DNA from: Candidatus Thorarchaeota archaeon
Lineage (GTDB): Archaea; Asgardarchaeota; Thorarchaeia; Thorarchaeales; Thorarchaeaceae
NCBI GenBank assembly: GCA_011364905.1
Contig: RDNZ01000023.1
Coordinates: 1 to 46,044 of the forward strand
Direction of reading: 5' to 3'
Length of the DNA stretch: 46,044 bases
Below, one piece after another: positions 1 through 8,686 of this stretch; within the stretch, counting starts at the first letter, position 1, and each line of letters starts with the position of its first letter. A program made the translations under genes and the position numbers. Under the pieces are notes generated by a model that made no database searches, was not told the DNA's origin, and saw nothing but the letters and a program-made list of their open reading frames with translations.

Positions 1-288
1 CGATTAGAATGACCAATGATAACCATCTAGTCATGACTAATGTTTTGTGAGTACCCTCCATCGCTAACCATGACAATCCTGCATCAAAATCCAATGAAGT
101 TTTCTATTCACATTCAAAAGAACTAAGAAACAATGTTGCAGCCTGAAGCCTGTCAAGATAGTTGTATAGGCTAAGATTGCTCCTTGATCAACACCATGAG
201 GTAAAGGCGCGGACACACAGAGAAGCAATACGTATGTGCCTCCGTGCATAGGATTACTTAAGGGCGGGAAGCGCCTCTGAAGTGTACT
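1..288. other. Left-edge noncoding stretch
   Basis: No convincing gene is seen here. A 61-codon minus-strand frame (64-249) has no ribosome binding site and no recognisable domain. The stretch probably holds the end of an intergenic region and the promoter of the YhhN-like gene, but I cannot point to a clear TATA element. Confidence 0.5.
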
Positions 289-975
289 ATGATTCTAGAA
301 GTTTACAGCGTCGTCTTTTGGGCCTTCGCCATTGTTTCAACCTATCTACAAGACAAGGCGGCAACAGGCGAGAAAAAGCTCATGTCGATGACTACTCTGG
401 TCAAACTGATCCCAGCTTTGAGTGCGGTTATATCTGTCATCCTTTTGCGCTTACCCACGCTGTTCACTATTCTGCTGGCTGCAGCACTCGTATTCTGTAT
501 GCTTGGAGATGTAGGTATGGAAGTTGATCTTGTCCCAGGGATAGGCATGTTTCTGATTGCGCATATTCTCTACACAACAAACTTCCTTTGGACATCTGCA
601 ACTATTGGACTGCTAGTGATCCCGAGCCTGATATCGGGTGCGTGTTTCATACTTGCAGTGATCTATGTGATTTGGCTAATCAGGTACCTGCGTTCTTCCG
701 GTCCGGAGATACCTCCCTTCATACTTCGGGCGGGAATATTCTACTTCATACTTGTAGCAGCAACGATTGGCACATCTGTACTGCTTTGGCAGACCTCATC
801 AATCGCACTGGGACTACTGCCCGTAATTGGTGCTCTATTCTTCATACTCTCTGACTCACTCATCGCGATCAATGCATTCCATCATGATATAACACACCAC
901 GAGCTTTACATCATGCCAACCTACTACCTGGCAATCTTCCTGCTCTCTCTTGGAGCGTTCGTGTTTCCGTTCTAG
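289..975 (+). CDS. YhhN/TMEM86-family membrane protein (lysoplasmalogenase-like)
   Basis: A 228-residue, almost wholly hydrophobic protein with about eight membrane segments. It shows the spaced polar motifs of the YhhN family: a Lys in TLVKLIP near residue 40, LGDVGM near residue 75, AHILYT near residue 91 and a late LSDSLIAIN near residue 190, followed by YYLAIFLLS. Family members include the animal enzyme that cleaves the vinyl ether of lysoplasmalogen. Whether that reaction occurs in an archaeon with ether lipids is unknown, so the substrate is not assigned. Length fits the family. The ATG at 289 has no strong Shine-Dalgarno sequence. It stands alone, 71 bases before the TPR gene on the same strand. 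Confidence 0.75.
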   Translation: MILEVYSVVFWAFAIVSTYLQDKAATGEKKLMSMTTLVKLIPALSAVISVILLRLPTLFTILLAAALVFCMLGDVGMEVDLVPGIGMFLIAHILYTTNFLWTSATIGLLVIPSLISGACFILAVIYVIWLIRYLRSSGPEIPPFILRAGIFYFILVAATIGTSVLLWQTSSIALGLLPVIGALFFILSDSLIAINAFHHDITHHELYIMPTYYLAIFLLSLGAFVFPF

Positions 976-1046
976 AGAGAACACATCTGTGGGCCGGTTA
1001 CAAAGTTTGATAAGATTAGTCATCCTCAGAGGCTGAGGGGACATGC

Positions 1047-2312
1047 TTGAATAACAACGAGCTGTTGGAAGCAATAGAAGCAAAACTGGACCAGTTGAAT
1101 CCAGCGGAGCTACTTGAGCCAGAGAGCTTGCGTCCCGTTGCTATTATGACTAGAGAGAGAAGGCAGCTTGCGGAACTCGAGAAGGAGTTTCTCCAGAGAC
1201 TTGAGGAGTTGAAGTCAGAAAAAAGAGTCACAAGAATAATCACACGACTTGCCAATGTCTATCTCTCAGAAGCGGGTTTTGGTCGAGCAATAGTTCTCTA
1301 TGAATTGACATTGGGTCAAGACAGTAGCCAGGTCAATGCATGGATAAACATGGGACTCGCCTATCTGATGCTATCGAGTCCAAAGGAGGCTATTAGTTGT
1401 CTTGGGAGTGCGTTGGCGATTGACCAGAGAAATGCTCTTGCAATGGTGTACATCGCAAAGGCCCAACTCAAGCTAGGAGAGCTTAATGAGGCAAATATAA
1501 ACCTCGATCGGGCTTTGTTCATCGATTCGAATTTGACTCGTGCTTTGCTTGGAAAGGGCCTATACTTTCGTGCAAAGGGTGATCCGGAAGTAGCTGTGAC
1601 TTGGTTGCGGCGTGCCCTGTCCATGGACCCGAAGTTTCTTCCAGCCTTAATGGAGCTTGGCAGCGTCTATTTGGCCTTAAAGAGGTACGATGAAGCCATC
1701 GATATTTTGAATCAAGCACTCAATCTGGACCCAGATCAATCATTCGCACTATCTACGCTAGGGGAGGTCTATAACGAACAACACGATTTGGAGTCTGCGC
1801 TTTACTACTTTGACAAGGCTGTGAGTATCAAGTTTGACGATCCCGAACTGTGGATAAAGAAGGGAGACATTCACAAAGCACTGAAGTCATATCAGCAGGC
1901 CTCCAATGCATATCAAAAAGCGATCAATGCTGATCCAGAGTGCGTAGAGGCATGGGTAAGGAATGGTGCAGTGATGCTTCTCCTCGGAGACGAAGGAACA
2001 GCTCTGGAACACCTCAATACCGCGCTTGCCCTTGACCCAACGAACGCAGAAGTGACACATCAGAGGGGACTCATTTACTACTCACTAGAGAGGTATGAGG
2101 AGGCATTCGCAGACTTTGACGTTGCGTTCTCTAATGACCCAGGTAATCCAGAGAATCTCTATTATCGTGCGTTGATGCTAGAACTGCTGGATAGAAAAGA
2201 AGAAGCGAAACGGACATGGACTGTTGCGCAGCGGCTTTATGATGAGGCTGGAAACATTGTAAAATCCACTGAGTGCAAAACAAGAGCCAGAAGACTCAGC
2301 CAAACTCATTGA
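1047..2312 (+). CDS. Tetratricopeptide-repeat protein
   Basis: A 421-residue soluble protein. Residues 1-60 are a charged helical lead, and from about 60 to 400 there are roughly nine or ten 34-residue TPR units. Consensus positions are easy to see, for example AWINMGLAYLML, YDEAIDILNQALNLDP, YNEQHDLESALYYFDKA and YEEAFADFDVAF. Such arrays are scaffolds that bind other proteins; no catalytic domain is attached. The start is TTG at 1047, supported by GAGGGG six bases upstream; the nearby ATG at 1043 is in another frame and stops after three codons. No signal peptide is present, so it is probably cytosolic. The partner is unknown. Confidence 0.85.
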   Translation: MNNNELLEAIEAKLDQLNPAELLEPESLRPVAIMTRERRQLAELEKEFLQRLEELKSEKRVTRIITRLANVYLSEAGFGRAIVLYELTLGQDSSQVNAWINMGLAYLMLSSPKEAISCLGSALAIDQRNALAMVYIAKAQLKLGELNEANINLDRALFIDSNLTRALLGKGLYFRAKGDPEVAVTWLRRALSMDPKFLPALMELGSVYLALKRYDEAIDILNQALNLDPDQSFALSTLGEVYNEQHDLESALYYFDKAVSIKFDDPELWIKKGDIHKALKSYQQASNAYQKAINADPECVEAWVRNGAVMLLLGDEGTALEHLNTALALDPTNAEVTHQRGLIYYSLERYEEAFADFDVAFSNDPGNPENLYYRALMLELLDRKEEAKRTWTVAQRLYDEAGNIVKSTECKTRARRLSQTH

Positions 2313-2347
2313 GATTGACACACTTGCGATGTCAGTCACCATCATTG

Positions 2348-2361
2348 TTATTAATAAAAAG
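2348..2361 (+). promoter_or_regulatory. Probable TATA element before the threonine-synthase-like gene
   Basis: The A/T-rich run TTATTAATAAAAAG ends 29 bases before the ATG at 2391. An archaeal transcript would then start about 10 bases before the gene. This is inferred from composition and spacing only. Confidence 0.45.
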
Positions 2362-2390
2362 TGAACAAAATCTGACGGCAATGAACAGAA

Positions 2391-3392
2391 ATGACAGAGG
2401 ACTATGAAAGGTTAGTAAGAAGAAACGGTCGCAAAGTGAAATGGAGCGAGTTCGTAGGCTCTACGACTTTTATTGAATCCAAGAATTTAGCTCGGCAAGT
2501 AGGGTGTGAGAGATTATATCTGAAATTTGAGGGAGGAAACCCTACAGGAACGCAGAAAGATCGTATCGCCCTTGCGATTATGGACTCTGCAAAACAGCAG
2601 AACGCTACTGCTGTGACAGCAGCAAGCTGCGGTAATTTTGGAGCAGCTCTCGCATGGGCGGCAAGAGTGTTTGACATCCCAGCGCACATATTCATCCCAG
2701 AGGGGTATCATGTACCTAAGGACCGTATGAAACGCATTAAGGAAACCGGAGCTGAGCTTCATTTTGCTCCAGGCCAGTACGAGGACCTTGTGGAACTGTC
2801 AAAGAAGACAGCAGTAGAGGAAGGATGGTTTGATGCAAATCCAGGAGGGGAAAGCGTCAAAGACATATCTATTGAAGCATATGCGGACATTTCAAATGAG
2901 ATCTACAGGGATATTCGAAGAGCGCCACACTTCGTCTTTGTTCCTGTTGGGAACGGAACGACTATTGCTGGTGTTCATCTAGGGTTCAAGAAATTGTATG
3001 AAGCCGGAAAGATTCCATTCATGCCAAAAATGGTCGCAACAAGTACCAGACGAGGTAATTCGATTGTCAAGTCTTTCAAGATGAACAGTCGCATCGTTCA
3101 GGACCTCGGTAGGGATGAAATAAAAGAAACCAAATTCAACGAACCCCTTACCAATTGGCACGCATACGACGGGCAAGACGCACTGGACGCCATCTATGAG
3201 TCCAACGGATTTGCAGATTATGCATCTGAGGTAAAGATGATCGAGTTCTCCAAACTGCTCCGACAGGAGGAAGGTCTCTATGTTCTTCCTGCTGCAGCAA
3301 GCACCCTTGCCGTGATGCACAGCCTTGCTGATGATAAGGTCACCATGAAGGGGACCTTTGCAGCTCTGCTTACTGGTCGTGATTTCGAATAG
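2391..3392 (+). CDS. Threonine-synthase-like PLP-dependent enzyme (fold type II)
   Basis: A 333-residue protein of the tryptophan-synthase-beta fold. The PLP lysine is K56 in GGNPTGTQKDR. The substrate loop is AASCGNFGAALAWAA (about 80-95), and the phosphate-binding loop is VGNGTTIAGVHLGF (about 187-200). Threonine synthases convert O-phosphohomoserine to threonine, but threonine dehydratases and related lyases share these motifs. The protein lacks the long N-terminal region of many threonine synthases, so the exact reaction is open. It has its own likely promoter and meets the GNAT gene tail to tail (8-base gap). No biosynthetic neighbour helps choose a substrate. Confidence 0.75.
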   Translation: MTEDYERLVRRNGRKVKWSEFVGSTTFIESKNLARQVGCERLYLKFEGGNPTGTQKDRIALAIMDSAKQQNATAVTAASCGNFGAALAWAARVFDIPAHIFIPEGYHVPKDRMKRIKETGAELHFAPGQYEDLVELSKKTAVEEGWFDANPGGESVKDISIEAYADISNEIYRDIRRAPHFVFVPVGNGTTIAGVHLGFKKLYEAGKIPFMPKMVATSTRRGNSIVKSFKMNSRIVQDLGRDEIKETKFNEPLTNWHAYDGQDALDAIYESNGFADYASEVKMIEFSKLLRQEEGLYVLPAAASTLAVMHSLADDKVTMKGTFAALLTGRDFE

Positions 3393-3400
3393 ATTGAAGC

Positions 3401-3943
3401 TCACAGGATCAGACGCATGGTGATATTCCCATCGTCCTCAATGCACTCAACAACAAATCCCATGTTCTCATAGAATTGCTGCAATGGAATCCCAATCTCA
3501 TTCTCAGCCTCTGTGTCGAGCACAATCGCTGAGAACTCATTCTGTGTTGCCCACTTGATTATCGATGAGAGCATAATTTTGCCTATGCCTTTTCCTCTTG
3601 TTTTGACAGCAAAAGTATCAAGGTAGAAGGTCGTTCCTTGACTCTCTTCTAAAGCATAGCCTAGAATCATGCCTTCTGGGTTCGCACCCACTAAAATGAA
3701 AAGAAGTAGTACCTGTTTTTTCTTCATCCTAGTTTGGAGTTCTTCAGTGGTGTAGCGGAGGGTTTCTCTGAAGGATTGCATTTCAATATCCTTGAACCAT
3801 TGTTCATATTGATTAGACCAGGAGTCGGGAATGACGATATGCACCTCATCTCCCAGAAAAGGAACAAGATTCATGCGCATTATTTCCCAGACCTGCTGAG
3901 AAGACGAATAAGACATAGATGAGGTCCTCACCCAAAGTGTCAC
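3401..3943 (-). CDS. GNAT-family N-acetyltransferase
   Basis: A protein of up to 180 residues with a GNAT fold in its second half. The acetyl-CoA-binding motif A reads AVKTRGKGIGKIML (near 112-125), preceded by the beta strand TFYLDTF and followed by FYENMGFVVE, the usual last strand-turn. The GTG at 3943 overlaps the stop of the Ddl-like gene as GTGA, which suggests translational coupling. An ATG at 3916 has GGTGAG nine bases upstream and is an alternative start, giving 171 residues. It is the second gene of the Ddl-like operon, so it may acetylate the product of that ligase or its amino-acid precursor. That link is inference from position only. Confidence 0.8.
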   Translation of the reverse strand: MTLWVRTSSMSYSSSQQVWEIMRMNLVPFLGDEVHIVIPDSWSNQYEQWFKDIEMQSFRETLRYTTEELQTRMKKKQVLLLFILVGANPEGMILGYALEESQGTTFYLDTFAVKTRGKGIGKIMLSSIIKWATQNEFSAIVLDTEAENEIGIPLQQFYENMGFVVECIEDDGNITMRLIL

Positions 3944-4935
3944 TTGTTAAGACCGTATCTCCGAGCCGCTGACTCAATGAGTCTTTGAATCAGTTGATCG
4001 TAGGTGTAACCAGACTTCTCAGCCATATATGGATAGAAGGAAATGTCTTGGTTATCAGGGTCGAAGTCCATTCCTGGTAATGGATTGATTTCTAGAAAGT
4101 ATATCTCTTCATTATCATCCATTCGGTAATCAATCCTCGCAAAGTCCGGAACCTCAAGTAGTCTGCATATCTCAATAGAGACCTGTCCAATCTTCTTCTT
4201 CAAGTCGCTCCGAACCTTTGCAGGGCATATGTAGTGGTCTAGACCCTCGTAGATTGTCTTGGCTTTTTGCCCGTAAACTCCGCCAACTTCGGAGGGAAAC
4301 CTCGAGAAGTCTATCTCAAGTAAGGCAAGAACATGAGGTTTAGGGCCAAGACAATCCAAGACGCCAACACTGAACTCACGTCCTTGAATGAATTGCTCCA
4401 CCAGGATTGGTTGCTGATATTCCTTTACCATGGAACCGAGCTTTTTGACAAGCTGTTTTTTGTCTGATACAACATTGTCCTCATTGATACCAACTGAAGA
4501 CCCCTCTTCGTTCGGTTTTAGAATGACTGGAAAAATGAAGTCAAGTTTGTTGACCTGTCTAGTACTGGACAGGATGTGAAATTGAGGTGTCACAACATTA
4601 TGGAATGCGAGAAACTTCTTCGTCCAACCTTTGTTCAGACATACTGCAGTTGAAAGGACATTAGCTCCAACATAGGGGATGCCAAGCATCTCCAAGATTG
4701 CAGGGATATGAGACTCGCGACTTTCGCCACGAACCCCTTCCGACCTGTTAAACACCAGATCTGGTTTTACTTGCTTCAGTGTTTCAAGTATATTCTCGTC
4801 AGCTTCGATGAAGATGTAGTCATGACCCGCTGACTCAATTCCATGTTTAATCATCTCTACGGTATGAGGCGGATCGTATTCAACTTCGAATTCCGACTCA
4901 TCCTTCCGCGTGTTAAGTACTAAAGCAACTCTCAT
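3940..4935 (-). CDS. D-alanine--D-alanine ligase-like ATP-grasp enzyme
   Basis: A 331-residue ATP-grasp ligase. The N-terminal domain carries FNRSEGVRGESRESHIP, resembling the GxxGE(D) stretch of Ddl enzymes, then LEMLGIPYVGAN. The ATP-grasp core has ILKPNEEGSSVGI (near 140-152), PILVEQFIQGREFSVGVL and the metal-binding end ARIDYRMDDN...FLEINPLPGMD. Ddl joins two D-alanines for peptidoglycan. Archaea lack murein, so here it more likely makes another dipeptide or amino-acid amide. It sits just downstream of a MurL-like gene, has its own TATA element in the 73-base gap, and is coupled to the GNAT gene. Family assignment is firm; the substrate is unknown. Confidence 0.8.
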   Translation of the reverse strand: MRVALVLNTRKDESEFEVEYDPPHTVEMIKHGIESAGHDYIFIEADENILETLKQVKPDLVFNRSEGVRGESRESHIPAILEMLGIPYVGANVLSTAVCLNKGWTKKFLAFHNVVTPQFHILSSTRQVNKLDFIFPVILKPNEEGSSVGINEDNVVSDKKQLVKKLGSMVKEYQQPILVEQFIQGREFSVGVLDCLGPKPHVLALLEIDFSRFPSEVGGVYGQKAKTIYEGLDHYICPAKVRSDLKKKIGQVSIEICRLLEVPDFARIDYRMDDNEEIYFLEINPLPGMDFDPDNQDISFYPYMAEKSGYTYDQLIQRLIESAARRYGLNK

Positions 4936-4965
4936 GAAACTTCGCCCAAATTTGTGTACACTTTC

Positions 4966-4975
4966 GTATAAATCC
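4966..4975 (-). promoter_or_regulatory. TATA element for the Ddl-like/GNAT operon
   Basis: On the minus strand the sequence GGATTTATACG lies about 31 bases before the ATG at 4935. That gives a predicted transcript start near 4945 and a leader of about ten bases. The element lies between the MurL-like stop and the Ddl-like start, so the two genes need not share one transcript. Confidence 0.5.
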
Positions 4976-5008
4976 TTAATACATCGTCAAACTGGGGGAT
5001 TCAACCAG

Positions 5009-6376
5009 TTATAGCTCAAAAGATTCAATCTCTTCTTTGAAAATCGTCATGACTCTATCCTTCAGGTCCGCAGGAACGCTGATTGGTTCATAGAGGGTTA
5101 TGAACTTCTTGAAGAGCTCATCCTCACGATCTTTGGCTTTATCATACAGCTCGGATGCTTTGAAATCATCAATTAGCTCCCCTTTTGCATTCTTTCTGAC
5201 TGCCGAATAGAATGCGAATAATTGTTCGTCCATTGCGGTTTCTGAGTGAAGATAGGTGAGATTTGATTTGCCTCCGAGAAGCGTAAACTGATTCTTATGC
5301 GTCCTGTTGAGCATGTTTTCGCGGAATCCTACCTGGGCTGGATCAACCCCACCTCCGACACAGAGAAGGTACATCTTAGCGCATACTGAGCAGTTGTGGC
5401 ACCATCTGTAGTCCCTACCAGCCTCAGTCTCAGTGAAGCAGCTCATCTGGTACTTTGCAATGTCCGGATACCTATGAGCAAGGATTCTCTGCACCATCAT
5501 GTCCATCAAGGGTTCAATGAGACTGCCAGTTCCCACGGATCTACCTGAGAACATTTTCGTCATCTGATCGATGTGTACAGTCCAGTTGTGTGTCTGATCC
5601 CAACACGGATTCACGAGCCAACCATATTTGTCCATATACGTTGCAGAAGTCGTTTGTTCGTTGCCAAATAGAATGTACTTGCCCTGAAGTGCATATGCCA
5701 AGGGGATGCATTCTAGTGCGTACTCGGTGGACTGGAGCGCCCAACCAAACTCAGAGAAAGGAAGTCCAAGATAGGGATAGTCCCGAAGTTTCCCAGTTTC
5801 ATGTGCTACAATATGAAGTTCCTTATTGAACTCCTTTTTGAACTGCTCAGCCAGAGCTGTCTTGTGTTTCTCCTCGTAAGTCATACTGTGTTCTATGATG
5901 TATGCCATCTCGGGATCAAGTCCCAATTCTCTGGCAACAGCATAAGTGAGAAGACTGTCTTTCCCAAAACTCATACCGACGATAGCACGAAAACCATCCT
6001 CAACTGGTTCATCGGAAGGTATCTTCACAACAGGGTCCGAGAATCGATATTGAGTATTGAAATACCTCCGAACATATTCTACAGTGTCGGTACCATCGAC
6101 CTCAGTACAGGACGGGATATCGCGGAAGAAGTTCTCAACAAAATACGACTCGAGAAGTGGACGGCCTGAATGATATACAATCTCTGGAGTATCGAAGATT
6201 ATAGGAAGGTGCATGGTTGTTGCTAGTGCCAGGTTGTCAACTAACGCAAGTCTTGTCTGTTCTGGAGTCTTTCGCCAGAAGTTCTTTGGGTATATCACAG
6301 GCAATGGGTCGTTTTTGTAGATGACTTCGAATCCATTTTCGATTGACTTCGAATGTATCTCGAGCATGGTAAACAC
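5009..6376 (-). CDS. MurL-like PP-loop protein (possible ATP-dependent amino-acid epimerase)
   Basis: A 455-residue protein with an adenylating PP-loop, VGMSFGKDSLLTYA (residues 133-146). Further landmarks are ILFGNEQTTSATY (235-247), THNWTVHIDQM (262-272), LIEPLMDMMVQRILA (286-300) and the cysteine cluster WCHNCSVC (C326, C329, C332). From memory these match, in the same order, the landmarks of MurL, which uses ATP to epimerise the terminal L-glutamate of a murein precursor (IGGGKDS, FSNERS, NHQWSK, RPLSELAVAR, RWCGVCPKC). Similarity is at motif level and no alignment was run, so only relatedness is claimed. The start is GTG 6376 or ATG 6367; neither has a clear ribosome site. It precedes the Ddl-like ligase. 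Confidence 0.6.
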   Translation of the reverse strand: MFTMLEIHSKSIENGFEVIYKNDPLPVIYPKNFWRKTPEQTRLALVDNLALATTMHLPIIFDTPEIVYHSGRPLLESYFVENFFRDIPSCTEVDGTDTVEYVRRYFNTQYRFSDPVVKIPSDEPVEDGFRAIVGMSFGKDSLLTYAVARELGLDPEMAYIIEHSMTYEEKHKTALAEQFKKEFNKELHIVAHETGKLRDYPYLGLPFSEFGWALQSTEYALECIPLAYALQGKYILFGNEQTTSATYMDKYGWLVNPCWDQTHNWTVHIDQMTKMFSGRSVGTGSLIEPLMDMMVQRILAHRYPDIAKYQMSCFTETEAGRDYRWCHNCSVCAKMYLLCVGGGVDPAQVGFRENMLNRTHKNQFTLLGGKSNLTYLHSETAMDEQLFAFYSAVRKNAKGELIDDFKASELYDKAKDREDELFKKFITLYEPISVPADLKDRVMTIFKEEIESFEL

Positions 6377-6433
6377 AAACTAGACATGATGAGTTTCGAA
6401 TAACTCTTGCTGCATTGAATTAAACGCATCGAT

Positions 6434-7144
6434 TCATTCCTGTTCTTCAGAGGATTGTGATGAATTGCCCGCGCTCTCTGATTTGTTCGCTTTGCCCTTC
6501 TTGAGGCTCTTTTTTTTTTGTCGCTCCCGTTCTTCTTTTTCTTCCTTCTTTTTCTCACGATCGTATTGCTGCCTCTTTTCTTCAATATCAAGGATAAAGC
6601 CAACATCTGAGAAAGCTAATTTCAAACGACTCTCGAAGATCACAAAGATGATAATCAAGATGACCAAATCGACAATAACCATTCCAAGGAGAATATACGA
6701 TAATATCTGAATTAGTAGACTCTGATCTGAAACGATAGGTGTAAGGAAGTTGGCAATTTGAGTCCAAATATATTGAGTGATCACGAGAGCGATGTAACCT
6801 GAGATCAAAATCAGGACTCGATGTATTCGTTGATACTTGAGAAATCGTTCTGTTTCGAACTCCGGGAATGTCTGAGTTCTTGTGATATAGGGGATGAACT
6901 CATCTCGATACCAATTGATACCGACATGGATTACATAGACTCCTCCTGTTACTGCAAGCAGAAGAGGTGGTAATAGACCAGTACCGACACCCCATGAAAA
7001 CCACCCATCCGAGAAGCTGAAAACAGAGATTATGAAGCCAAGCACGATGTGAGCAAGAAGAACATATTTTTGGAAATCATCATGAGTAGATGGTTTGAGA
7101 CTTGACCAGTCGTAGCCCTCGTCTTCATTGCTTTCTGGTTCCAT
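6434..7144 (-). CDS. Membrane protein with highly charged C-terminal tail
   Basis: I do not recognise a family. The 236-residue protein has an acidic N terminus and about four membrane segments: near residues 28-45, 55-75, 105-125 and 140-170. The soluble tail of about 60 residues is very rich in Lys, Glu and Arg and ends in Ser/Glu; it probably forms a coiled coil or is disordered. The first two and last two helices are joined by a polar stretch with WYRDEFIPYITR and FLKYQRIHR. The ATG at 7144 is preferred because GGAGG lies seven bases before it; an upstream in-frame GTG at 7162 would place that ribosome site inside the gene. It may be cotranscribed with the MurL-like gene 58 bases downstream. 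Confidence 0.7.
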   Translation of the reverse strand: MEPESNEDEGYDWSSLKPSTHDDFQKYVLLAHIVLGFIISVFSFSDGWFSWGVGTGLLPPLLLAVTGGVYVIHVGINWYRDEFIPYITRTQTFPEFETERFLKYQRIHRVLILISGYIALVITQYIWTQIANFLTPIVSDQSLLIQILSYILLGMVIVDLVILIIIFVIFESRLKLAFSDVGFILDIEEKRQQYDREKKKEEKEERERQKKKSLKKGKANKSESAGNSSQSSEEQE

Positions 7145-7260
7145 TCTTAAACCTCCAAACACTTGTCATCGCTAGTAGAAATCAGTCTATTAATTCATCG
7201 ATGACAAGAGGAAGATGGAACCTACATAAGATTCGGTACGACTGCTGCGAATTAGTAACG

Positions 7261-7293
7261 AAAAAAAGAAGAGAATAGAGGGGAGAACCCCTC
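7261..7293 (-). terminator. Hairpin plus T-run terminator
   Basis: A perfect six-pair stem GAGGGG/CCCCTC with a four-base loop occupies 7278-7293. On the minus strand it is followed by a pyrimidine run ending in seven T (7261-7267). It begins ten bases after the stop codon of the anchored beta-rich protein and should end that operon. Stem and T-run are read directly; the function is inferred. Confidence 0.65.
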
Positions 7294-7303
7294 CGATTTG
7301 ATA

Positions 7304-8056
7304 CTATGTGAAGATTGCTGTAATTCCACCGATTGATGTTTCAATGATAACTGTCAGCGTCTGTGATGCAGTATTGTAGTCTGTTGACTCATAGTGCTTG
7401 GAAGTGATCTCAGTCCAACCAGGCGCCGTGATGTCAACACCACCGAAGCCCGTGATGCATTCCACGCTGCCTCCAATGCCGGATGGAACATCAACTACTG
7501 CACTAGTGCCTCCAGCTGAGGTCTTAAGGTTGAATGTCGCATTTCCTACTAGAACAACATCATCAGTCATAACCAGAGATATTCCACTTGCTTCAGTTGT
7601 GAGAGAAATATCTCCCACATGTGCACCATTAACAAGTTTCACATCGAGTCCCCCAGAATTAACATCAACGTTGAACGTATAGTTCACACCAGTACCAAGA
7701 GTGATATTCACTCCAGCAGCTGTGTAATCAAGACCAATCGTGTTACTAGCGAAGGTAACTGAAGGGTTACCATCCCTCTCTAGGGTATTGTTTTGAACCT
7801 CCACATCTATCTGATACAACAGGGAGGCATTATCAACGAATGTTATTGATAGACCGCCTGCATCCAGATTAATGTCCAATATTACTGTGCCAGTGGTGGC
7901 TCCGACTTCTCCATCAAAATGGAACTCGGTGGTGCTTGTATTCCAGTTAAACCAGCTAGACCCATAGAAGGATAAAGCTCCAACAGCTACGGCGCCTACT
8001 ATTATAACTGCAAGTATGCACACAACCATGCTTGTATTTCTTTGATAATTACTCAT
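7304..8056 (-). CDS. Membrane-anchored beta-strand-rich surface protein (toastrack-like)
   Basis: A 250-residue protein with an N-terminal membrane anchor (about 10-31) and an extracytosolic domain poor in charge and rich in Gly, Thr, Val and Asn. The domain repeats short strand pairs of the type GGLSITFVDN, GGLDVKLVNG, SGISLVMTDD and GGVDITAP. This pattern resembles the single-stranded right-handed beta fold of DUF4097/LiaF-type (toastrack) domains, which sit at the end of envelope-stress operons in bacteria. Several N-x-T/S sequons could be glycosylated. AGGTG lies upstream of the ATG, and the gene overlaps the regulator's stop by eight bases. It is the last gene of its operon, before a hairpin terminator. 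Confidence 0.7.
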   Translation of the reverse strand: MSNYQRNTSMVVCILAVIIVGAVAVGALSFYGSSWFNWNTSTTEFHFDGEVGATTGTVILDINLDAGGLSITFVDNASLLYQIDVEVQNNTLERDGNPSVTFASNTIGLDYTAAGVNITLGTGVNYTFNVDVNSGGLDVKLVNGAHVGDISLTTEASGISLVMTDDVVLVGNATFNLKTSAGGTSAVVDVPSGIGGSVECITGFGGVDITAPGWTEITSKHYESTDYNTASQTLTVIIETSIGGITAIFT

Positions 8057-8684
8057 TTCTTACACCTTTTCTGTGAGACCGTAGAAAAGCGTGCCAGTTT
8101 GTTCTAAGGTCTCTATATTGCGAATCTTCTTCCAGAGCAAAGCGACGCATGATTCGCGATGCATCACCTCGTACTGAGGAGGACAGTTCGTCTAAAGCCT
8201 CCTCATTCACGACAAGATTTCGAGAGCTTATCTCATTCTCTCGATGTATCAACGCAGTGAGGAGCTCCATGGCCTCGTCAATCTGATGCTCTGGAACATC
8301 TATACCATAGACTGAGAGGCTACTGATTATGGACCTCAAGCGTTTTGTCGTATCATCCCCAGTGGCTTGAACCATTTCACTGATACCCATCCTATACTCT
8401 CGGGCAGATGCTCGATAGTATCTCTGGACTATACCAGTCTGGGTCTGTTCTGTTCGTTCTTCAAAGACAAGACCAGCTTCCTTCAGCTTCTGGATATGAT
8501 GCAGGATGGTTCCTGGATTCTTGCCTGTGACTTCTGACAACTGTTTGACTGTCATCGAGTCTTTCACTAGATAGTCAAACATTATCTTGGCTCGGGTAGG
8601 CTCCATGAGCAGTTTGATCAGTTTCTTGTCTTCGATGACTTCCATGTCGCTGATATGTCGTTTTCTCTTCCTGGAGCCGCTCAT
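8049..8684 (-). CDS. ArsR-like winged-helix transcriptional regulator
   Basis: A 211-residue protein. Residues 18-85 form a winged helix: IKLLMEPTRAKIMFDYL, then TVKQLSEVTGKNPGTILHHIQKLKEAGLV as recognition helix-turn-helix, and a wing with RYYRASA. The rest is a helical domain that probably binds a ligand or forms the dimer. GGAGG nine bases upstream supports ATG 8684; this site lies inside the last codons of the preceding membrane-protein gene. It lies between two membrane-protein genes and the anchored beta-rich protein in one operon. It is therefore a candidate for feedback control at the repeat cluster near 10.65-10.77 kb. That role is inference. Confidence 0.8.
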   Translation of the reverse strand: MSGSRKRKRHISDMEVIEDKKLIKLLMEPTRAKIMFDYLVKDSMTVKQLSEVTGKNPGTILHHIQKLKEAGLVFEERTEQTQTGIVQRYYRASAREYRMGISEMVQATGDDTTKRLRSIISSLSVYGIDVPEHQIDEAMELLTALIHRENEISSRNLVVNEEALDELSSSVRGDASRIMRRFALEEDSQYRDLRTNWHAFLRSHRKGVRNE

Positions 8685-8686
8685 TA

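Noticed and set aside
64..249. 61-residue minus-strand frame at the left edge
   Set aside because: No ribosome site, no known domain, odd composition; not counted as a gene.
2979..3404. 141-residue minus-strand frame
   Set aside because: Lies wholly opposite the threonine-synthase-like gene and has no domain; antisense shadow.
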